Shown here one piece after another: positions 1 to 9,592 of a stretch of DNA of 64,000 bases. The position numbers and the translations under genes are program-made. Numbering within the stretch: the first letter of the stretch is position 1; each line of letters opens with the position of its first letter. The notes under the pieces are model-generated. The model saw nothing but the letters and a program-made list of their open reading frames with translations, was not told where the DNA came from and ran no database searches. Origin of the DNA: Butyrivibrio sp. (lineage in GTDB: Bacteria; Bacillota; Clostridia; Lachnospirales; Lachnospiraceae); NCBI GenBank assembly GCA_017615275.1, contig JAGAAO010000025.1, positions 1-64,000 on the forward strand, given 5' to 3'.

Positions 1-60
1 CGGAATCTTCACTTGATGACTCCTGTTGAATACCATGAGAACTATTATGCGGCTGCATAA
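1..60 (+). CDS. C-terminal end of an IS3-family transposase (partial)
   Basis: Frame 1 is open from the window edge to TAA at 58-60 and reads RNLHLMTPVEYHENYYAAA. The 'SPvEYR/TPvEYH' ending a few residues before the stop is typical of the orfB (DDE integrase) product of IS3/IS150-group elements. Only about 19 residues are visible, so the subgroup and intactness of the copy cannot be judged. It ends just downstream of the groEL terminus and points towards it. Family assignment rests on this short tail. Confidence 0.6.
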   Translation, partial: RNLHLMTPVEYHENYYAAA

Positions 61-63
61 GAA

Positions 64-93
64 TACCGCCAGCCGATTACGCGACTGGCGGTA
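64..93 (+). terminator. Stem-loop behind the transposase gene
   Basis: TACCGCCAG (64-72) pairs perfectly with CTGGCGGTA (85-93) around a 12-nt loop, and a T5 run follows after a short gap (around 98-104). It sits 3 nt after the transposase stop, so it probably terminates that transcript or insulates the element. The inverted terminal end of the element is probably within about 110-150, but no target duplication can be checked from one end. Confidence 0.45.
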
Positions 94-221
94 CGAAACT
101 TTTTAATTATTCACTGTCCTCTTGACGGGTAGCACACCAGAGCTTGGGGGCAGTCCTCTCTTTTATTTTTGCCACTGCGTGGCAATTGATCATATGTTAA
201 GCGAGTTTTGCTCGTTATCGC

Positions 222-1859
<1,638 letters not shown>

Positions 1860-1880
1860 TTACGTTTATTATATGTTTTC

Positions 1881-2165
1881 TTATTTGATAATTGCTAGGA
1901 TGTCATTCTGCTTAACAATGATGTATGTTACATCGTCGAGCTTTACCTCTGTTCCGGCATATTTTGAATAGATAACATTGTCACCCTTTTTTACCTGCAT
2001 AGTAACTTCTTTTCCGTCAACGACGCCGCCGGGACCTACTGCGATAACTTCTGCCTGCTGGGGCTTCTCCTTCTCTGCACCCGGAAGTACGATTCCTGAT
2101 TTTGTTGTCTCTTCTGCTTCAAGCTGCTTTAATACAACTCTGTCTGCAAGTGGTTGTAAATTCAT
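1881..2165 (-). CDS. groES: Co-chaperonin GroES (10 kDa)
   Basis: The 94-residue lid of the GroEL chamber, full length for the family. It starts MNLQPLADRVVLKQ, the normal N-terminus, and carries the mobile-loop segment (EETTKSGIVLPG, about residues 18-29) that contacts GroEL. AAGGAGG lies 7 nt before the ATG. It is the first gene of the groES-groEL operon and is preceded by a perfect CIRCE operator and a sigma-A-type promoter, so HrcA repression with heat induction is expected; hrcA itself is not in the window. Confidence 0.98.
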   Translation of the reverse strand: MNLQPLADRVVLKQLEAEETTKSGIVLPGAEKEKPQQAEVIAVGPGGVVDGKEVTMQVKKGDNVIYSKYAGTEVKLDDVTYIIVKQNDILAIIK

Positions 2166-2213
2166 TACAAGCGCCTCCTTTATCTATTGGCTTTGAATAT
2201 TCTTTTTTAATTG

Positions 2214-2240
2214 TTAGCACTCTTATTGATTGAGTGCTAA
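2214..2240 (-). promoter_or_regulatory. CIRCE operator (HrcA binding site)
   Basis: A perfect TTAGCACTC-N9-GAGTGCTAA inverted repeat, 49 bp upstream of groES and just downstream of the predicted transcription start. This is the canonical binding site of the heat-shock repressor HrcA. Confidence 0.97.
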
Positions 2241-2253
2241 CCTCTAAGAACAT

Positions 2254-2282
2254 ATATTAGTTATTTCGTAAGCTATGTGCAA
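2254..2282 (-). promoter_or_regulatory. groESL promoter (sigma-A type)
   Basis: On the minus strand TTGCAC (2277-2282) and TAATAT (2254-2259) are separated by exactly 17 bp. A start a few bases downstream of the -10 box would put CIRCE at the very 5' end of the transcript, the usual arrangement for HrcA-controlled operons. Confidence 0.75.
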
Positions 2283-2527
2283 ACGCAGTTACAAATATAT
2301 ACCTACATAATTCTCGTTTTTTCTCTCGATTACTCTCATTTTCTCTCTTTTACGTCATTTACCCTCTAAAATCCAATAAGAATCGGTTTTTTCATACACT
2401 TTTAATAAAAAATGAATTGCATATTATAACACAATATCACATAATAATGATAAGATAGTGTGACTTTCAAAACACGGATGTTTTGAATCCTTTGTTAATA
2501 GGACGCATAAGCAAGGAGGGCGAGGTT

Positions 2528-2914
2528 ATGAGCACTAATATTTTCAATAGTCTTTCAGGCTCATACAATTATTTATCCGATATGAGTAACCTTATTTCCG
2601 ATTACTCAAGTATCAAGAACGGTTCCTATGGGAGCCTTATGAAATCATATGTAAAAAAAGTCGGAAACCAGGCAGCACTTAACGCATACCGCGAGACAGG
2701 AAGTACTGCAAACGTTTCTGTGTCCGATCCTGCGAAGACTTCTGCTTCAAGTTCGAACAAGAGTACCTCAAAAGCAGATACTACCGCTACCACGACGGAT
2801 GCATATGCAAAATACAAATCCAGCTGGCTTGACAATCAGCTTAAACAATACGAAAAAGACGGCAGTAAAACTACCGCCGCCGATACATCCGTATCACTTG
2901 ATACAAATATTTGA
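2528..2914 (+). CDS. Small Ser/Thr-rich protein of unknown function
   Basis: 128 residues from the ATG at 2528, chosen because AAGGAGGG lies 7 nt upstream; an in-frame ATG at 2483 has no such site. The N-terminal third (MSTNIFNSLSGS...) contains LISDYSSIKNGSYGSLMKSY, a pattern I associate with uncharacterised clostridial proteins, often near motility genes, but I cannot name a family. The C-terminal half is low complexity, rich in Ser, Thr, Ala and Lys. No signal peptide or membrane segment. It runs convergent to the phosphoesterase gene with only 12 bp between the stops. Function unknown. Confidence 0.7.
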   Translation: MSTNIFNSLSGSYNYLSDMSNLISDYSSIKNGSYGSLMKSYVKKVGNQAALNAYRETGSTANVSVSDPAKTSASSSNKSTSKADTTATTTDAYAKYKSSWLDNQLKQYEKDGSKTTAADTSVSLDTNI

Positions 2915-2926
2915 TAAAAATATTCA

Positions 2927-3814
2927 TTATTTATGTGGAATTTCTTTTCCCGCAAGATCTATGTAGTTCTCCTTGAGAGCTATTGCCCAGTATTTTTCCG
3001 GAATATCCGGCCATTTGGCTGCTCCGCGTTCCTGCTCGCACAATCGCATGGCGCGGAGCAGTATTGTTTCGTTTAGATCTATTCCCGTTCTGATAGTATG
3101 CATAGTAACCGCAGCCCATGCAGGCGCGATATTGCAAAGTCCCGATTCTTTGAATTCCTTAAGAATTTCTTTTCTGTCATAATCAAGCTGTATAAGCTCT
3201 TCTTCCCAAGTCTTTCCGTTTCCGTGAAGTATGCAGAACTGCGTTTTTCCGCCGTGATACCACGGAACACCTATAGAACCGGGGCTGACAGCTTTTTTCC
3301 CTCTGTACACATATGTATCCTGAATATGTACATGCCCGTGCAAAAGAAGCGGAGTATTCAGATGCGCAAGGACTTTCTTGGTATTTCTCTTCTCACGCAT
3401 AAGAAGTTCGCTTGTGCTCTCCGGCGAACCGTGACAATACTCAAAAGACGGCATTCCCTTCATTTCAAACTTACCGTAATTTGGAATCGAATCAAAGAAA
3501 TTAAAATCTTTGTCCGTAAGATTTTCATATGTATAAAGAAGCGAACCGCTCGCAGAGCCTTTTTTCCAATTCCCCGCACCGGTCTTCTTGTAGGCAAGAA
3601 GGTACTCTTCTCTGTTCCCACGTATTATGTAGGTATTGAAGTACTGCTTGAGAACATAGATAAGCTCCATCGTCTTCTGCGGATTCGGACAATCCGTCAC
3701 ATAATCCCCCAAAAGAACGAAATTCGTTATGCCTCTCCCCACAGCATAGTCTATGCACGCCTGAAGCGCAGAATGATTGCCGTGTATATCACCAAATACC
3801 GCTATATCCATCAT
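2927..3814 (-). CDS. Calcineurin-like metallophosphoesterase
   Basis: 295 residues with the two-metal phosphoesterase motifs in order: GDIHGN (8-13), GDYVTD (36-41), GNREE (66-70, in place of GNHE), CHGSPES (about 128-134) and HGHVH (159-163), followed by SPGSIG, as in YfcE/MJ0936-type proteins. The substrate is not predictable, and the C-terminal 90 residues extend beyond the usual domain. Its ATG overlaps the stop of the upstream ABC gene (ATGA type), so the two are translationally coupled. It is the last gene of the NfeD-SPFH-ABC operon. Confidence 0.85.
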   Translation of the reverse strand: MMDIAVFGDIHGNHSALQACIDYAVGRGITNFVLLGDYVTDCPNPQKTMELIYVLKQYFNTYIIRGNREEYLLAYKKTGAGNWKKGSASGSLLYTYENLTDKDFNFFDSIPNYGKFEMKGMPSFEYCHGSPESTSELLMREKRNTKKVLAHLNTPLLLHGHVHIQDTYVYRGKKAVSPGSIGVPWYHGGKTQFCILHGNGKTWEEELIQLDYDRKEILKEFKESGLCNIAPAWAAVTMHTIRTGIDLNETILLRAMRLCEQERGAAKWPDIPEKYWAIALKENYIDLAGKEIPHK

Positions 3815-5619
3815 ATAAGACTAAAACTCCGTTCATCAAACTGTCTCGTAAAGAGATCGTAATAATACCCCTTCAGTGCCATCAGTTCCTTGTGCTTACC
3901 TCTTTCTGTGATCTTACCGTCTCTTACTACCAATATTATATCAGCATCTACGATAGTTGACAGCCTATGTGCTATAACAAAAGACGTTCTGCCCTTTGTA
4001 ACCGTAACTATCGCGTCCTGTATCGCCCTCTCCGTCAAGGCATCTATCGAAGATGTCGCCTCATCCAATATAAGTATCTTAGGATCTGCAAGTATCGCCC
4101 TCGCAAAAGAAAGCAGCTGCTTTTCTCCCGTCGACAGCATACCTCCGTCCTCTCCGACGTCGCTATCAAGACCTTTATCCATCTTTTTGATTATGTCCTC
4201 GGCAGATACAAGTCTTAATGCCTCCATTATCTCTTCATCGGTTGCATCTGCCTTGCCGTACTTTAGATTGTCTCTGACAGAACCCGAGAACAGATGCGGT
4301 GTCTGGAGCACATATCCCAGATTGCTGTGAAGCCACAAGAGCGATCTTTCCGCAGCGTCACGTCCATCAATAAGTATCTGTCCTTTGGTGGGTTTAAAAA
4401 ATCTGCAGACAAGATTTACAAGTGTCGATTTACCCGCTCCTGTTTCTCCAACTATCGCAACATTCGTTCCCTTCGGCACCTTGAGATTGAAATTCTCAAG
4501 AACGTATTCATCTCCGTCGGGATATCTGAAAGATACGTCCCTGAACTCTATATCACCTATCAAAGGTTCCCAATTCTCTTTCTTGGGATTAAAAGTATCA
4601 CCGTACTTCTCAATTACTTCCTTCGAATCGGAGACATCTGATTCGGTCTCCAAAAGCTTAAATAACCTCTCAACATTTACCTGTACCGCGATCATCTCAG
4701 ATATGGTGACAATGACGTTCTGTACAGGTTCAAGAAGTCCGAGTGCATATGAAATAAACACCGTCAGTGTTCCGATCTGCATAAAGCCTTCAGTCGAAAG
4801 CTTTCCGCCCTTCCAGAGAATAAGCGCAAGTGCAAGCGTCGAAAGCATCGTTATAAGTGATGAAAAAAGAGCCGAATAATGCGTGGAATGCACCGATTCT
4901 CTCCGCATTTTTTCAGTGTCTTTTTCAAAGTCTTCTATAATCTTATTTTCCACAACAAGTGACTTAATTGCCTTTGCACCTGTGATTCCCTCGTTAAAAT
5001 TGCCGGTTATGGTCGAATTGATCTCCCTGATCTTTCTATTAAGAACAAGAAGTCTCTTCTGGAAATATACGGCTATAGCCACAGCGATCGGCACCATTAT
5101 GATCACGTAAGCCGCAAGCCTTGGATTTAAAATAGTCATCATCACAAAAACCCACACTATATATGAGCCGTTCCAGATGACATCCATCATTCTCCACGCC
5201 ACCATAACGCCTATCTTGCCCGTATCGCTCATAATTCTCGCGTGAATATATCCTACATTGTTCCTGTTAAAATAGTCGAAGGAAAGCTCCTGAATATGGT
5301 TAAAAGAGGCATTTCGAAGATCCCTGTCCATGCACATCTCAACCTGTCCGCACAGAGCGCAGGTGATGAAATTATCGACAACCTGAATGATCAGTACGAC
5401 CACATAGATGATTATGAAAACAGGAAGTCCCTTCAAAGTATTTTTTACCACAAAATTATCCAGCGCATACCTGTTAAATATAGGATACGCGGAGTCAAAG
5501 AGCGAACTTAACACTCCCAAAAAGATCATGGTAAAAATCTTTTTGAGATAAGGCTTTATATACGGATATAGTTTTGGAATGCCAAAAAATGGCAGTTTTA
5601 CGTTTTTTTCTTCGTTCAT
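3811..5619 (-). CDS. ABC exporter half-transporter, consensus-site subunit
   Basis: 602 residues: a type I exporter membrane domain (about 25-315, six helices) followed by a nucleotide-binding domain with Walker A GETGAGKST (391-399), signature LSTGE (495-499) and Walker B ending LDE (D519, E520). The signature deviates from LSGGQ while the catalytic Glu is kept. The partner gene upstream shows the opposite pattern, so this should be the subunit whose Walker motifs build the hydrolysing site of a heterodimer, as in LmrCD, BmrCD or TM287/288. The start codon overlaps the partner's stop by 4 nt. Substrate unknown; multidrug or lipid export is typical. Confidence 0.9.
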   Translation of the reverse strand: MNEEKNVKLPFFGIPKLYPYIKPYLKKIFTMIFLGVLSSLFDSAYPIFNRYALDNFVVKNTLKGLPVFIIIYVVVLIIQVVDNFITCALCGQVEMCMDRDLRNASFNHIQELSFDYFNRNNVGYIHARIMSDTGKIGVMVAWRMMDVIWNGSYIVWVFVMMTILNPRLAAYVIIMVPIAVAIAVYFQKRLLVLNRKIREINSTITGNFNEGITGAKAIKSLVVENKIIEDFEKDTEKMRRESVHSTHYSALFSSLITMLSTLALALILWKGGKLSTEGFMQIGTLTVFISYALGLLEPVQNVIVTISEMIAVQVNVERLFKLLETESDVSDSKEVIEKYGDTFNPKKENWEPLIGDIEFRDVSFRYPDGDEYVLENFNLKVPKGTNVAIVGETGAGKSTLVNLVCRFFKPTKGQILIDGRDAAERSLLWLHSNLGYVLQTPHLFSGSVRDNLKYGKADATDEEIMEALRLVSAEDIIKKMDKGLDSDVGEDGGMLSTGEKQLLSFARAILADPKILILDEATSSIDALTERAIQDAIVTVTKGRTSFVIAHRLSTIVDADIILVVRDGKITERGKHKELMALKGYYYDLFTRQFDERSFSLI

Positions 5620-7400
5620 ATTCCCTGTGTCTGTATGTCGTAGATTTTTTTGTACATGCCTTCCTGTCTTACAAGGCTGTCGTGATTTCCCATCTGAACA
5701 AGATTTCCCTTATCAAGCACAATAATGTTATCGGCGTGCATAAGCGTCGTTATCCTGTGAGAAATAATTATTACCGTGGAATCACCTGAGTTTTCGGACA
5801 ATGCTTTTCTTATCTTAATGTCAGTCTCAGTATCGACCGCTGACAATGAATCGTCAAACACCATGATCGGTGGCTTCGACATGAGCATCTGTGCTATCGC
5901 CGTCCTCTGCTTCTGCCCACCCGAAAGTGTAACGCCGCGCTCTCCCACATAGGTGTCATATCCTTTGTTAAAAGAAAGAATCGTATCATCAAGCGCTGCT
6001 ATCCTCGCAGCTTCCCTTATCTCTTTCATATCCGGATTCTTCTTGGTTATTCCGATGTTTTCAGAAAGAGTTCCGGAAAAAAGAAAAGGTTCCTGAAGTA
6101 CAAGTCCTATATTCTTTCTTAGATACTTCGCCTTGATATCCGCTATATTTGTATCTCCTATATAGATACTTCCGCTCTCCTTTGGAAGCTTGTAGAGCCT
6201 GTCCAGAAGATACATAAGAGTCGATTTGCCTGAACCTGTTCCTCCCAGAATTCCGACTGTTGTTCCCGCCTTTATCGTAAAGCTTATGTTATTTACAACT
6301 TCATCCGAGCCGTTTTCATATTTGTATGAAACGTCCTCAAATCTGATATCGGCACGCATATCGGGTTCAACCGCATTTTCAATATCTTTTTCAGCTTCGG
6401 AATTTATGATATAACCGATACGGTCTATTGCTACTCTTGCCTTACTCATCTCGGAAATAATCCTTCCGAGTGCTCTTACGGGCCATGTAAGCATTGCATT
6501 ATAAGCAACAAAAGCAATATACTCACCGACTGTGATATAGTTCCTTACACAGAATGCCGCGCCGCATATTGTGAGTATCATGACCTGAAGCCCAGAAATA
6601 AGATCGTTTGAAGCCCAGAACGCCGCCAAAATATTGATAAGCTTGATCCAATAATTGGTATAGTCGTAATTTCTTTTTTCAAAGCGATCTCTTTCGTACT
6701 TCTCTCTTCCAAAAGCCCTTACAACTCTGACACCTGTAAGGTTCTCCTGTGCGGTAGCCGAAAGTCTTCCCTCTTCAGCGTCAGCCTTCTCAAACCCTTT
6801 TCTTATTTTGTTGTGAAAAAAACATGAATATAAAACTATGACAGGAATAAATGCCGCAGATATCAATGTCATGGTCTTATTTATACCAAGCATGAAATAA
6901 ACCGCAACCGCTATCCTAATTATTATTCTTACCAGCGAATGAAACTGCTCTGAAATGAACAGCTTTACCGTGTCCACGTCTGAAGTGCAACGCTGGATGA
7001 TATCACCTGTGTGATTCTCGCTGTGCCATGAAAACGGCAACTCCATAATGTGTTCAAAAAGCTTGTCTCTCATTCTGCGAACAAATTTCTCCGCAGCATA
7101 TGAGTTTATGAGTTTCATAAGATATCTGCATATCGCAGCGGCAACCGCTATAGCTGCAACAGCAGCCGCAACATATACAAGATGTTCCCTCAGAAACTCT
7201 CTTCCTCCGACCTTTTCGACCAGAGTTTCCATAAATAACGGAACACTGCCTTTTTCCAAGGCAGTGTCCGCAATACAATAATCAACAGTATATTGAATTA
7301 TCTTAGGACCAAGAAAGTCCAACACAGTCACCATGACTGAAAATAATATGCTTACAAAATATAAAAACAAGCATCCCTCAAGAAAGTAGAATATAATCAT
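5616..7400 (-). CDS. ABC exporter half-transporter, degenerate-site subunit
   Basis: 594 residues: exporter membrane domain (about 10-320), then an NBD with Walker A GGTGSGKST (386-394), canonical LSGGQ (492-496) and Walker B MVFDDS, where Asp517 replaces the catalytic Glu. In heterodimeric exporters this Glu-to-Asp change marks the subunit whose own Walker site binds but barely hydrolyses ATP, while its signature motif completes the active site of the partner. AAAGGA sits 5 nt before the ATG. The SPFH gene ends 1 bp upstream and the partner overlaps downstream. Confidence 0.9.
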   Translation of the reverse strand: MIIFYFLEGCLFLYFVSILFSVMVTVLDFLGPKIIQYTVDYCIADTALEKGSVPLFMETLVEKVGGREFLREHLVYVAAAVAAIAVAAAICRYLMKLINSYAAEKFVRRMRDKLFEHIMELPFSWHSENHTGDIIQRCTSDVDTVKLFISEQFHSLVRIIIRIAVAVYFMLGINKTMTLISAAFIPVIVLYSCFFHNKIRKGFEKADAEEGRLSATAQENLTGVRVVRAFGREKYERDRFEKRNYDYTNYWIKLINILAAFWASNDLISGLQVMILTICGAAFCVRNYITVGEYIAFVAYNAMLTWPVRALGRIISEMSKARVAIDRIGYIINSEAEKDIENAVEPDMRADIRFEDVSYKYENGSDEVVNNISFTIKAGTTVGILGGTGSGKSTLMYLLDRLYKLPKESGSIYIGDTNIADIKAKYLRKNIGLVLQEPFLFSGTLSENIGITKKNPDMKEIREAARIAALDDTILSFNKGYDTYVGERGVTLSGGQKQRTAIAQMLMSKPPIMVFDDSLSAVDTETDIKIRKALSENSGDSTVIIISHRITTLMHADNIIVLDKGNLVQMGNHDSLVRQEGMYKKIYDIQTQGI

Positions 7401-7401
7401 A

Positions 7402-8319
7402 TTATCCTTTTACGATTTCTTTTAATGAACCTGCAAGTCCTGCAACGCTCTGAATATTTGAAGGAACGATTATCTTTGTTGCCTGACCGTCTGCAGCCTT
7501 TTCAAATGCTTCCAAGCTCTTAAGTGTAAGAACAGACTCGTCTGCTCCTGCCTCTTTGAGCATCTTGATACCCTCGGCATTAGCATTCTGGATACTCTTG
7601 ATAGCCTCAGCCTGACCTTCCGCCTCGCGGATTCTCTTCTCTCTCTCAGCTTCAGCTCTAAGAATTGTAGCCTGCTTATCAGCTTCAGCCTGAAGGATCT
7701 TACTCTGCTTTTCACCTTCTGCAACAGTGATCTGTGACTGCTTCTCACCTTCCGCAAAAAGGATTTTCTCTCTCTTTTCACGCTCAGCCTTCATCTGCTT
7801 CTCCATGGCATCACGGATCTGCTCCGGAGGATTGATGTTCTTGAGCTCGACTCTTGTGATCTTGATTCCCCAAGGATCTGTTGCTATATCAAGCGCATCC
7901 TGCATCTGAGCATTGATCTGATCTCTTGATGTAAGTGTCTCATCAAGTGTAAGTGATCCGATAACGTTACGAAGTGTTGTTGCAGTAAGATTCTCGATAG
8001 CTCCGATAGGATTTCTTACTCCGTATGCATAAGCAACGGGATCTGAAATTCTAAAGAATACGATAGAATCGATCTGCATTGTTACGTTATCCTGAGTAAT
8101 AACGGGCTGAGGGGGAAAGTCGCAATACTGCTCTTTCAAGTCAACCTGTCTTGCAACTCTGTCAAAAAACGGAACCTTTACATGAAGACCTACATCCCAT
8201 GTCTCCTTATAAGCTCCAAGTCTCTCAATGACAAAAGCCTGTGCCTGAGGAACAATTCTGATATTCACAGCCACGAGGATAATTGCCAAAATAATTAAAA
8301 TTGCAAATGCTAATCCCAT
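7402..8319 (-). CDS. SPFH/band-7 membrane protein (stomatin/paraslipin type)
   Basis: 305 residues: an N-terminal membrane anchor (about 1-20), the SPFH domain (about 20-180, with FVIERLGAYKETWDVGLH), then a long charged helical region rich in Glu, Lys and Ala (about 180-255) and a short C-terminal domain, as in QmcA and YbbK. Such proteins scaffold membrane microdomains. The stop overlaps nothing downstream, but the start overlaps the stop of the NfeD-like gene; SPFH plus NfeD is the standard bacterial pair. Being co-transcribed with an ABC exporter suggests, but does not prove, a shared membrane role. Confidence 0.92.
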   Translation of the reverse strand: MGLAFAILIILAIILVAVNIRIVPQAQAFVIERLGAYKETWDVGLHVKVPFFDRVARQVDLKEQYCDFPPQPVITQDNVTMQIDSIVFFRISDPVAYAYGVRNPIGAIENLTATTLRNVIGSLTLDETLTSRDQINAQMQDALDIATDPWGIKITRVELKNINPPEQIRDAMEKQMKAEREKREKILFAEGEKQSQITVAEGEKQSKILQAEADKQATILRAEAEREKRIREAEGQAEAIKSIQNANAEGIKMLKEAGADESVLTLKSLEAFEKAADGQATKIIVPSNIQSVAGLAGSLKEIVKG

Positions 8320-8771
8320 TAGTTATTAACCTCCCTTTCAACAATGAGTTTATTTCCGACAACATTTACTACTCGAACTTCCTCACCTTCTCTGATGATT
8401 ATCATATCGGAAGATGATCTTGCAAGCCAGATTGAACCCTCAAACTGAACTTTTCCGCTCTGTTTGAGATTATCTATATCACACATTGCAATAAGTTTTT
8501 TCCCAATAATCGCATCAAGATTGGTCTTCTTCAACTTGTTGTTAAAATGTTTTGCAGCAAGCGGTCTTACTGAGCAAAGGACGAGCACGGAAACAACGAA
8601 AAATGCAACAACCTGACCAGGCACACCCACGCCAAGTATAGCAAGTATCATGGAAACAAGCGCTCCGGCAGCAAACCATATGGTAATAAGCCCCATGGTC
8701 GCAAGCTCGATCAAAGCCATAACAACAACTATAACAAGCCAGATCCCAACCGGCGTACTAAGAATTTCCAT
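8319..8771 (-). CDS. NfeD-like membrane protein
   Basis: 150 residues from the ATG at 8771, chosen over an in-frame ATG at 8795 because GGGAGGTGAC is correctly spaced before it. Three to four hydrophobic segments occupy about 8-85, followed by a soluble beta-rich OB-fold tail (about 95-150, ending GNKLIVEREV). This matches the short NfeD family (no protease domain), the usual partner of SPFH proteins. First gene of the leftward operon. No promoter was assigned; the region behind it (8800-8870) is AT-rich. Confidence 0.88.
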   Translation of the reverse strand: MEILSTPVGIWLVIVVVMALIELATMGLITIWFAAGALVSMILAILGVGVPGQVVAFFVVSVLVLCSVRPLAAKHFNNKLKKTNLDAIIGKKLIAMCDIDNLKQSGKVQFEGSIWLARSSSDMIIIREGEEVRVVNVVGNKLIVEREVNN

Positions 8772-8872
8772 CGCGTCACCTCCCATCGATGTCAAAAAAC
8801 TCTCATAAATAATCTAAGTATTACCATTATACATTAAATCCATCCACTAAGGAAATACCGATTTATTTCACT

Positions 8873-9447
8873 GTTACCATTAACGGTCGGGGGGATTGGC
8901 TGTACGGCGCCGCCTGCTTCGGGCACGGCTCCCATGGCTTCGGGCTCTGCGCGTATACCCTGTGGGGACTGATTTTTTATCTGTGAAAGAGCTTGCAGAT
9001 TCATGAGATACCAAAATCTGCCATTTAATTCTTCTTGCGGCTCATTTGTCTGACACCCATATCCGTTAGTGCTGAGCCTTTGGTGATATTCTTTATCGCG
9101 ACCAACAAACCTCACATTTTCTTTGATGTTCCGTCGTTTTTCTTTTAACGCGCATACTGCGACTATAGACGTCTCGTATGCGCAGGAAAAACGAGTTTGG
9201 AACATCTGAAAATGTGGATTTGTTGCTAATGACTCAAAAGAATATCACCAAAGGCTCAGCACTAACGGATATGGGGGAGTTTATGAGCTGCAGAATTAAA
9301 TGGCGGATTTTGATATCCATGAATCCAAGCGAAAGAGCGATAGAAAATCAGTTCCCACAGGGTATACGCGCAGAGCCCGAAGCCATGGGAGCCGTGCCCG
9401 AAGCAGGCGGCGCCGTACAGCCAATCCCCCCGACCGTTAATGGTAAC
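8873..9447. repeat. 575-bp imperfect inverted repeat with near-identical 104-nt ends
   Basis: The outer arms 8873-8976 and 9344-9447 are reverse complements with one mismatch in 104 nt. Further in, the arms can still be aligned, including a roughly 35-nt block containing AATATCACCAAAGGCTCAGC, but with many substitutions and indels. They meet near 9150-9183 at the short palindrome GCGCATAC...GTATGCGC. Reading outward, each arm has an open frame (8834-9205 minus, 9178-9573 plus) ending in the same peptide tail with EPEAMGAVPEAGGAVQPIPP. These ORFs have no clear ribosome site and are probably by-products of a nucleic-acid element: two head-to-head copies, a MITE-like element or a structured RNA. 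It fills the gap between the NfeD gene and the GGDEF genes. Confidence 0.9.
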
Positions 9448-9516
9448 ATCCCGATATACAGGGCTTTCCGAGCGAAGATTTTAATTTATTATTTATTATT
9501 TTTAACACTTTATTGT

Positions 9517-9545
9517 TTGATTATTCGTCCATTTTTGGATAATAT
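9517..9545 (+). promoter_or_regulatory. Promoter of the GAF/GGDEF gene pair
   Basis: TTGATT (9517-9522) and TAATAT (9540-9545) with a 17-bp spacer, in AT-rich DNA about 48 bp before the ATG at 9593. CGGAGGTGA (9581-9589) is the ribosome site. Confidence 0.65.
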
Positions 9546-9592
9546 AATTATATATGTTTATTGTGCGGTATAACGCATATCGGAGGTGAACA

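Noticed and set aside
165-221. Rho-independent terminator of groEL
   Set aside because: Two hairpins are visible (TTGCCACTGCGTGGCAA and the TAAGCGA...TCGCTTA pairing) but neither has a T-run on the minus strand.
3098-3862. 254-residue plus-strand ORF
   Set aside because: Antisense to the metallophosphoesterase, whose motifs are intact; no ribosome site.
4385-4879. 164-residue plus-strand ORF
   Set aside because: Antisense to the ABC nucleotide-binding domain; composition follows codon periodicity of the real gene.
8834-9573. Two head-to-head protein genes (123 and 131 residues)
   Set aside because: No ribosome sites, and their shared tail comes from the inverted repeat itself; better explained as an element or RNA.
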